From: Lepus europaeus
Lineage: Eukaryota > Chordata > Mammalia > Lagomorpha > Leporidae
Assembly (NCBI RefSeq): GCF_033115175.1
Contig: NC_084844.1
Location: 34,753,885-34,817,884, forward strand
Direction: 5' to 3'
Length of the DNA stretch: 64,000 bases
Under the pieces are notes generated by a model. The model saw only the letters and a list, made by a program, of their open reading frames with translations. It did no database searches and had not been told where the DNA came from. A program made the translations under genes and the position numbers. Below are positions 56,789 to 64,000 of the stretch, piece after piece (the first letter of the stretch is position 1; each line of letters begins with the position of its first letter).

Positions 56789-57870
56789 TAATTACACTGT
56801 ACAGAATGGCTTCTTAGACCAAATATTTTAAATTCTATTTTCGGGTCCTTTGTTTCATCTAAGGGCTGTTTAATCTGTTGTTAATGATGGAAGCGTTAAC
56901 CAGCTTCCCCCGTACCTGCAGCTCTATAGCTTTGTTCTCTTCCAGAGTCTTTCAGACACTTAGGCTAATCCTGTTCAGTAAACCCACTCCAGACTACTGT
57001 TCCCTAAGTCAGGCATCCGCTTTGCCGCCGAGAATATACCAAGTGGTGAACAACTGGAGGACAGAGCCCAGGCTTACCTCATTTCTTTATCACCCTCCCT
57101 AGCACAATGTCTTTCCTTGCAGGTGTTCAGTGGATGTTTGTTGAATCAGGCTCACATCCTGCCTCTTGCATACTGATCGCATGAGTCGAGTTTAAGTTTC
57201 AAAAAGGAAACTCCCATCTTTTGCCTTATGTCATCTTTCTTACTATCATGTTCCCATGCCCTCTCACCTAGTGAGGATAAGCTTTGTTCAGCACCAGTTT
57301 CTGCAGTTCCCAGGACTTTACTCCTAAAATGTCCCATAGCCGTGTATGGCAAGCCATATTGCTAATTCTTAAAATCTTATTAGCTATTTGTCAACAAGTA
57401 AAAAGAAACAGGTAAAGTTCATTTGAATAATTTATTTAAAATGTCCAAAATGTTTGGACAATTTAAATAATAGTTTATAATCTTTTATTGTCTGAAATCC
57501 AATATATATTTTACATGTAAGCGCCAGCCACACAGAGTTAAAGGTTAACAGAGTGTTTGAATTTTGTGTTTTCACCACATAAATAAATAGAACAAGAGGG
57601 CCACAGAAGTATCCACCATATTGGCTCCATCATTGGCAAAAGAGGTCAGTGTGGATACAACAGTTATTTACTAAGTGATACGTAATTTAGCTTACTCTTT
57701 TTAAACTATTCCTGTTTGTTAGTCTTAGATGTTTCATTATTAGGTAAAGCTTGCAACTCAGAAACCACCACATCTTTGTGAAATACTGTGAAGTCTGCCA
57801 GTCTCTGGGTCCTTACTGCTTCCCCAACCTTCCTTTCCATCTTTCTGCTTTACTGGCTCCCAAGAGCCTA
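56789..57870. other. Unique intergenic sequence with L2 trace and AT-rich foldback
   Basis: 57080-57160 looks like an L2 end (ctccctagcacaatgtct, tgtttgttgaatc). A foldback is at 57432-57470. Confidence 0.5.
57432..57470. repeat. AT-rich foldback, 18-bp stem with 3-base loop
   Basis: ttatttaaaatgtccaaa pairs with tttggacaatttaaataa with one mismatch around atg. Confidence 0.8.
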
Positions 57871-57880
57871 AATGATGAGG

Positions 57881-58217
57881 ATTTTTTCCTTTTTTTTAAA
57901 AAACGTGATTTATTTGTTTGAAAGAGTTATAAAGGAGAGGCAGAGAGAGAGAGAGAGAAGAGATCTTGCATCTACTGGTTCACTCCCCAGGATTGCCACA
58001 GAGGCCGGGGCTGGGCCAGGCCAAAGCTAGGAGCTTCATCTGGGTCTCCTGTGTGGGTGCAGGAGCCCAAGGACTTGGGCCATCCTCTGCTGCTTTCCCA
58101 GGCACATTAGCAGAGATCTAGATCAGAAGTGGAATAGCTGGGACTTGAACTGGCACACATAAGGGATGCTGGCACTGCAGGTGGCAGCTTTACCCACTGT
58201 GCCACAGCGCTAGCCCC
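57881..58217 (-). mobile_element. Older C-repeat SINE
   Basis: ttttttcctttttttttaaa to ccacagcgctagcccc. Flanks aatgatgagg/catgatgggt may be a decayed TSD. Confidence 0.88.
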
Positions 58218-58278
58218 ATGATGGGTCTTTCACTTCTCCATTTCTTATAGTTTGAATGCCACATTTTCTTCTTCTTTG

Positions 58279-58597
58279 TCTTTTTTTTTTTTTTTAAGGA
58301 TTTTATTGATTTATTTTAGAAGCAGAGTTACAGACAGCGAGTCAGGTCTTCCGTCTACGGGTTCACTCCCCAAATGGTCTCAATGGCTGGAGCTGGGCCA
58401 ATCCAAGGCCAGGAGCCAGGAGCTTCTTCCATCTCCAACGTTGGTGCAGGGGCCCAAGGACTAGAGCCATCTTCCACTGCTGTCCCAGGCCATAAGCTGG
58501 ATGGGAGGAGGCGCAGCAGCTGAGACTAGATCCAGTGCCCATATGGGATGTCAGCACGCAGGTGGAAGCTTAGCCCACTACGCCATAGTGCCGGCCC
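58279..58597 (-). mobile_element. C-repeat SINE with 14-bp TSD
   Basis: TSD ccacattttcttct at 58259-58272 and 58598-58611. Confidence 0.93.
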
Positions 58598-58611
58598 CCA
58601 CATTTTCTTCT

Positions 58612-60288
58612 ACACTGACCCAACACTGTGTTTCCCAGAAGATTGCAACATGTTTCTGTGTTTGCCTTAATGCCTTGTGCAAGCATTCTTACTTGCAAAA
58701 ATGTGATTCCATCTATTAATAAGGCTGACATTGCATCAGCTGAGCCATTTCAGGGCCTAGGGAGTAGGAAGTGATTTAGCTAAAAATATAAAACCAGGCT
58801 TTTAAGTTTACTTTCTTCGTAAAACCAATAAGAAACAATGTCATTGATACAGTTAAGCATTGTTGCCAACCAGGACAAGTTCCTGGGTAAAGCACTATCT
58901 GTTAGGTAGATGGCAGAAGAGTTGATTGCCAGGCTTTGGGCTCAGATAGGGACGCATGGAGCATGTATTTAAACAAAAAAATCTGGACAGGAATTCAAGT
59001 GTGAAAGCATGGTGGTCAGAAGACTCACTGGTGTGTACACTGCAGAGCAGTCTGCCAAGTCTGCACGGCCAGGGGAGAGGTTGCACCATCCAGAGCTCAG
59101 ACTGGAGCTCCCAGGTCATTGTTTTTTCTTGAACCACATTCTTTTCTCCTGTTTTTTTTGTTTTGTTTTGTTTTGTTTGTTTGTTTGTTTTAATGTTGAA
59201 TAGTCTCACAAGCAAAATACTGATAGGAAGCTAGAATTGTACTCCTGATAGCCAAAGCAACTTACTATGTGGTAGCTTCTTTATTTAGACTACGTGGTAT
59301 TGAACGCTGAATCCTCACCATCTGGTTCCGTGCCTGTACTGAGTGGATCCTGGCTGAATGAGCGCATTGGCTGCTGGAGGTGAACTGCTGGTACACTCAG
59401 TTCCAAGTGACGGGTGAAATATAGGAGAAAGATGTCACGTACGGGGGGCGGGGAGCTCAAAGCTAGAAGCAGGAGGGAATCCTCAGGGAGCAGCAGGTTC
59501 TACGGTTTGGAGTAAAATGCCCTTGAGAAAGGCACGAGCAGGAGAGGTGGACAAGTGAGAAGGACGGAAACTAAGCAGCCGTCTGCGTTTCCACCCTGCC
59601 CCGGCCCACAGCGGCACGCCCTGGCTCGCCAGGATAATGTCTGTCTGCCAGTACGAGTAATCTAGGAAATACCATTTTCCAAGTTTTCTGGATCTGAATA
59701 CCCAGGAGTTCATGACATGAATCTTTTCCTGGCTGACTGGCTGTTTTCTCCACATCACAGCTATTTCCAGTGCCACTTCATATCAGAAAACTTTGACATC
59801 AGCTTTCTTATGTTAATTTTAATGGGAAATAACAGCACAAATTTGATATCGCCCAAATAGGCCAATAAAAAAATGCAACAATAATCTTCTACCCTGTTTT
59901 CCAATAAATGTTTAAAACAAGCTTTCAAATATTTAGGTATCCAAAAATATAAAAAAATGAAGCTCTTGGTCATTTTTTAAAAAAGGGTCAACTCTGTCTT
60001 AATTGAATTTTCCTTTAAATATTCATCTGCCATGGACTCTAAAAGCTGCCAGATTACAGATGTGCTCCCCCCATTGGAACGTCATGAATTCCCCTCTGTA
60101 ATATCAGAGAGCTTCAACTTAGGACTTTCTTTAAGCTTAACTTCTAGCAAGGTTCCTTAGCATCAGCTTAACCGCTGGTGAGGCCGTTCGGTTAGATCCT
60201 CATTATTGCTGTTGATCTGGGAGATTGCTTCAATCTTTGGATCTCTTCAATGCTAAACAATTGCTTTAACTTTGTTTTGTAAGAAGTA
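58612..60288. other. Unique intergenic sequence
   Basis: 1.7 kb without SINEs. A (TTTTG)n/(TTTG)n run lies at 59152-59190. No exon signature. Confidence 0.55.
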
Positions 60289-60298
60289 TGATCTAATT

Positions 60299-60347
60299 TA
60301 AAAAAAAAAAGATTTATTTATCTGAAAGGCAGCGTTACAGGAGAGGC

Positions 60348-60405
<58 letters not shown>

Positions 60406-60654
60406 CTTCCATTTGCTGGTTCATTCCCCAGATGGCCGCAATGGCTGGAGCTGTGCCAATTAGGAGCCAGGAGCTTCTTCCGAGTCTCCTATGTAGGTGC
60501 AGGGGCCCAAGGACTTGAGCCATCTTCTATTGCTTTCCCAGGCCACAGCAGAGAGCTGGGTCAGAAGTGGAGCAGCTGGGACTTGAATCAGCGCCCGTAC
60601 TGGATGCTGACACTGCAGGTGGTGTTTTTACCCGCTTCGCCACAGCGCTGGCCT
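60299..60654 (-). mobile_element. C-repeat SINE with 10-bp TSD and expanded (GA)n
   Basis: TSD tgatctaatt at 60289-60298 and 60655-60664. The minus body ends ccacagcgctggcct. Confidence 0.92.
60351..60403. repeat. (GA)26 microsatellite inside a SINE
   Basis: Uninterrupted GA dinucleotides where most copies have 3-6 units. Confidence 0.96.
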
Positions 60655-60664
60655 TGATCTAATT

Positions 60665-61328
60665 ATTTTGGAGAAGACTTGGGTTACCAAAATGCAGCAG
60701 TGGGGTGTGCCTTTGAGCAGCTGAGCAGACCACTTTTTGCATTCCTTATAAATAAGATAGAATCCAGTTTTTTAAATCATAGCAACAGTAGATAAGAAAA
60801 ACAACAAAAAGGTAATCATTTCCATATGGAAAGAAAAGGAAGAAACCAGTGAGGCTAAAAACTGTCATTTTTCCATATAAAACTAAAAGTCACTTCTAGT
60901 AGATTTGGCAGAAAGGGAAAATGTTCCTATTTGTTTCCCAGCTGACGTTTGTTAATGCATTGACTGTGATGTGTCTGACTGAAATACACCATTTCCCTCC
61001 AGCTCAGCTGCCAGTTTCCAAGCCTGTTTCCTCCTGAGTGAAGCCCACATCTGCATATGTCAGTTTCATCAAGCCTGGGATTTCCTTGGTAAAAATTCTG
61101 TTATCTCAATTGAGTGAAAAATCTGGGCGAAAGCTCTTCCCATTTTACTGCAGATCATGTGATTGGCTCCCACCCATCGGTAACTTTAAGGCGATAGCTG
61201 AAAAAATCGACCCTGAAGGCCCCCAAGAAAACCTGACCAATTTTCTCATACCCAGAACGTTTAAGAAAATTTTTAAAAAGTGTACATTTCCTTATTCAGT
61301 TTGATCGGTGTTTACCAAAATCCTGATA
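60665..61328. other. Unique sequence downstream of TUBD1
   Basis: Intergenic or distal TUBD1 3'UTR. No repeat recognised. Confidence 0.5.
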
Positions 61329-61811
61329 TTTATTTTTAAAAAGCTGCAGAGTGGAAAATCTTACCCTGTTACAGAATATTCAAAAATAGATGTTCCCACT
61401 GTAGCCTGTGACAACATCTCCCTCTTGTGGTCAAAGCATCCATTTCCAAGGTTGCATTTAAGTAGAACACTGCAAATTCTTAAAGATGTAATGTGAAAAT
61501 GTATTTCCTATTTAGTGAATCTTTTTTGGAGTAAAGAGAAAAGCCCCTGGGGACAAACAGCAGCGCCCCTCTTCCTGGAGAGCTGCAGGATTCCCATCCC
61601 GTCACAGTGTTCCAGAGCTCTTCACAGAAGCACCATCTTGTTTTCTTGCAAATAAAATACATACCAAGTAGATGTTTTCATGGGAAACATGACATTCTCC
61701 ATTTAAAATGTTCTCTTTTCAGTGGGCATAGCAAGCAGAATGGAATCAGCATTCTACTCTGCCTTTTTTCATCCCCAGAATGCCTTCGGGTCCTTTTCCC
61801 TTGGTTCACAA
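61329..61811 (-). other. TUBD1: TUBD1 3' untranslated region (candidate)
   Basis: Minus-strand sequence after the TUBD1 stop contains no SINE down to about 60.66 kb. The first AATAAA on that strand is the reverse complement of 61329-61334, giving a 3'UTR of about 480 nt. A shorter 3'UTR with a variant signal is possible. Confidence 0.45.
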
Positions 61812-61914
61812 TCAGAGGTTACAGTAACTGGCAACAATCTGCTCTAATAATGTGAAACTGTCCAAAAAGTCTTCCTCTTCAACTCCAAATTTTGTGTATT
61901 GGTGAATATAGGCT
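61812..61914 (-). CDS. TUBD1: TUBD1 last coding exon with stop codon
   Basis: On the minus strand, after a T10 polypyrimidine tract and aaccag acceptor, 103 nt complete the split Lys codon and encode [20 protein letters not shown] followed by [13 protein letters not shown] and TGA. The acidic EEED helix and SYCNL end are the delta-tubulin C-terminus, about residues 420-453. Phase matches the upstream exon exactly (2 + 1 bases). LLEQI replaces the SLEQV I recall in human. The intron between the two exons is 1756 bp. Confidence 0.96.
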
Positions 61915-62158
61915 CTGGTTAAAAAAAAAAGGAAGAAAATGGGAAATCGGCAATTTCAGTAACTTATAAATAGGTTTTTTCTACTTCATGGCCATTTGAA
62001 GATCACAAAACCTCTTCAAAGTCTTACACTTGCTTCTTTGTTTCCTCCAAAGATGGATGAACTTGCAAAGGGCATGGCAAACGCTGTCCTGTACGTGTCC
62101 ACCAGAGTGACGGGGTAAAGACGCACGCCCGCTCATGCTATCCGCCCAGCACACCTTT

Positions 62159-62481
62159 GTTTTTTAAAGATTTATTTATTTGAAAGCCAGAGTTAGAGAG
62201 AGAAGAAGCAGAGAGAGAGAGAGAGAGAGGCCTTCCATCCACTGGTTCACTCCTCAAGTGGCCACAACGGCTGGAGCTGTACCGTTCAGGAGCCAGAAGC
62301 TTCTTCTGGGTCTCCCACACAGGTGCAGGGGCCCAAGGACTTGGGCCATCCTTCACTGCTTTCCCGGGCCATAGCAGAGAGCTGGATCGGAAGTGGAGTA
62401 GTCGGGACTTGAACCAGCACCCCTATGGGATGCCGGCACTGCAGGCGGCGGTTTTACCCCCTACACCACAGTGCCAGCCCC
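62159..62481 (-). mobile_element. C-repeat SINE with 11-bp TSD in the last TUBD1 intron
   Basis: TSD gcccagcacac at 62144-62154 and 62483-62493. It is in the sense orientation of TUBD1. Confidence 0.92.
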
Positions 62482-62715
62482 AGCCCAGCACACTTTCAAC
62501 TGCACAGGAGGGGACTGTATCAGATGCAGACACTAACAAGCGCTCAGGAAGTGGATCCATGGCTGGAGACTGGAAACTCCCACTCTGCTCCCCAGAACGC
62601 GGTGCGTTTCAGGCCGTCTTTAATCTGCACCAGGCCAGCGTGATCCCTCGGTCCCTCCCATCCACTGCAGTGTTCCGAGGCTGGAGAAATGGCGTTCGGA
62701 GACAGTACAGAGGGG

Positions 62716-62990
62716 TGGTGTGTGGCACAGGGGGCCAAGCTGCCTCTTGGGATGCCCACATCCCACATGGGAGTGCCTGGTTTGGGTCGTGGCTCTGCCA
62801 CTTCCTATCCAGCTCCCCGCTAATGTGCACGCTGAGAGGCAGCAGACGGGGGCCCAGGTGCTTGGGCCCCCGCCACCCACGTGGGAGACCCGGATGGAGT
62901 TCTGGGCTCCTGGCTTCAGCTGCTGGGGGCCGGAGGAGTGAACCAGTGACCGGGAGCTCTCTCCTGTTGTGCCTTTCGAGTAGATGGATA
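62716..62990 (+). mobile_element. Ancient C-repeat SINE
   Basis: ggtggtgtgtggcacagggg to gtgcctttcgagtagatgg. It is GC-enriched relative to other old copies. Confidence 0.8.
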
Positions 62991-63670
62991 TAAACAAGAA
63001 GAAAGACTTGAGGGCAGACTTGAATTAAAGTGACACATGCATGGCTGCTGCCACCTGCGGAGAGCAGGACAATGACACCGGGAAGGATGCAAGGCGCCGG
63101 GCCGGCGTGGAGGCCACAGCAGGCGCGGGGCAACCACAGCGAAGCCAAGCGGAAGCCTCATTCAGTTCCTGGAGGACTTTTGCCTCGGTATCAAGTAACT
63201 GAAGTAGTGGCTGCGAAACCTACTGAAGTATTCCTAGTGACAGGTGGACCTGAGGCTCTGGAGGATGGAGTGGACCTGCACTTACCAAGAAAGATCAAGG
63301 CCTCTTCCACTCGCCTGAGGAGCTTATTTTTGAAGACTATTTTATTGTTCCTGCCTTTAATGAAATTTCTACTTTAACTCCATTTTCCTAGAGAACCACT
63401 CATTTGGTCCACATCAATACCACACTAACAACGCTGAACAAATTACTGGACGTTGGCCGGCCAAGAGTGCACGAGGTGTGTGGGCTAACCGCCTGTCTCA
63501 CCCCCCGGCGCACGCTGTCTCAGCGAGGACCCGGCGTGTAGAGGAGGAGAGGAAGCTGAATCAGCTGTGTGGCAGCCCTCCCTGAATCAGCAGGAGTGGC
63601 TCGCCCCACGTGTTAGCGCTGTATTCGCTGCCTAGCGTTCGCACAGTTTGCAGACGGATTTTCTACTTAC
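62991..63670 (-). other. TUBD1: Last TUBD1 intron, unique part
   Basis: GC-rich unique sequence between the SINEs and the donor of the penultimate exon. No further exon found. Confidence 0.6.
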
Positions 63671-63854
63671 TTCGAAGCAAACATGTTCCATGCTCTGCCG
63701 ACGATTGTATCGAGTGGCTTCACTAAGAACTGGCTGTTGCTGACCAACGCCGCAGACTTCTCGTATCTTCTGAAGGCTCGCTGGGTTCTCCACACGCTGA
63801 AGGCGTCCACAGGCTTTAACCAGGTTGTGTAGAGAGCTGGCTCTTTAAAGCCCT
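63671..63854 (-). CDS. TUBD1: TUBD1 penultimate coding exon (delta-tubulin)
   Basis: On the minus strand a 184-nt exon runs from an acceptor ctacctag to a perfect donor GTAAGT. It encodes [20 protein letters not shown] through GRAWNMFAS, with a split codon at each end, matching about residues 360-419 of delta-tubulin (453 aa). This is the tubulin C-terminal domain. Delta-tubulin works with TUBE1, TEDC1 and TEDC2 to make or stabilise triplet microtubules of centrioles and basal bodies. The frame is open throughout. The exon converges on VMP1/MIR21. Substitutions relative to the human protein as I recall it are conservative (K to R, N to D). Confidence 0.96.
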
Positions 63855-64000
63855 CTAGGTAGAAACAACATAAGCCATTTTTTATAGTGTGAGTGTTCCC
63901 TGTAGAAACAAACTAGTAAACATACTTCCTCATCCATTTCATCAGAAATCTCCTTTAATTTTTACATTCAAACTAGCTTTTGGATAAACTGTTCATATTT
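63855..64000 (-). other. TUBD1: TUBD1 upstream intron (window end)
   Basis: Contains the acceptor ttgtttctacctag and its upstream T-rich region. The preceding exon is beyond the window. Confidence 0.7.

Noticed and set aside
62041..62122. Short frame MDELAKGMANAVLYV after a cctccaaag acceptor-like motif
   Set aside because: It has no family match. It lies inside the last TUBD1 intron on the opposite strand, and nothing supports an exon.
62409..62993. 194-aa + frame
   Set aside because: It is built from two C repeats and intronic sequence antisense to TUBD1.
63671..63840. Alternative minus frame reading [17 protein letters not shown] through the TUBD1 exon
   Set aside because: It looked open at first, but the next frame gives an unmistakable delta-tubulin sequence with matching splice phases.

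Overview
The window is nuclear genomic DNA from a mammal, almost certainly a lagomorph (probably rabbit). About 65 SINEs belong to the tRNA-derived lagomorph C-repeat (CSINE) family, which is not abundant in other mammals. The species is inferred from these repeats and was not tested by a database search. Genes are split into short exons with GT-AG borders and cover only about 1.5% of the sequence. Nearly all long reading frames are read-through of SINEs or of one tandem array.

Layout. Positions 1-45.7 kb carry the 3' half of VMP1 on the + strand: five coding exons at 10105-10185, 14122-14238, 21824-21885, 43208-43310 and 44329-44472, followed by the 3'UTR. I number them exons 8-12 by analogy with the human gene. 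The miR-21 hairpin lies at 45836-45907, immediately downstream. Its probable independent promoter is inside VMP1 intron 10 (about 42.6-42.87 kb), so the pri-miR-21 transcript would run through VMP1 exons 11-12. From about 47 to 61 kb is intergenic sequence with a large SINE-born minisatellite at 54258-55679. The last two coding exons of TUBD1 (delta-tubulin) are on the - strand at 61812-61914 and 63671-63854, convergent with VMP1/MIR21. The window ends inside the next TUBD1 intron. A processed RPS27A (ubiquitin-ribosomal fusion) pseudogene sits at 1966-2480.

Repeats. Three age classes of C repeat can be told apart. Young copies have a GC-rich head (gcgccggc), a GGTTCTAGTCC B-box-like motif and a tail reading ctctgcctgtcaaaa. 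Older copies start ggggccagcactgtgg and end ctgcctttcaaataaataaa. Ancient copies are strongly diverged. Many are nested, and about fifteen have visible target-site duplications (TSDs). Remnants of L1, MIR, L2 and a short terminal-inverted-repeat element are also present. SINEs are absent from 41.41 to 48.07 kb, which is the miR-21 promoter, VMP1 exons 11-12, MIR21 and its downstream flank.

How the genes relate. VMP1 (ER scramblase/autophagy) and miR-21 share a transcribed strand and may compete or read through. TUBD1 (centriole triplet microtubules) is convergent and functionally unrelated. I found no evidence of a wholly new biological system. The strongest unexplained structures are the 57-bp minisatellite grown from inside a SINE and flanked by inverted repeats, a near-perfect 31-bp-stem hairpin in VMP1 intron 10, and an apparent head-to-tail C-repeat dimer inserted as one unit.
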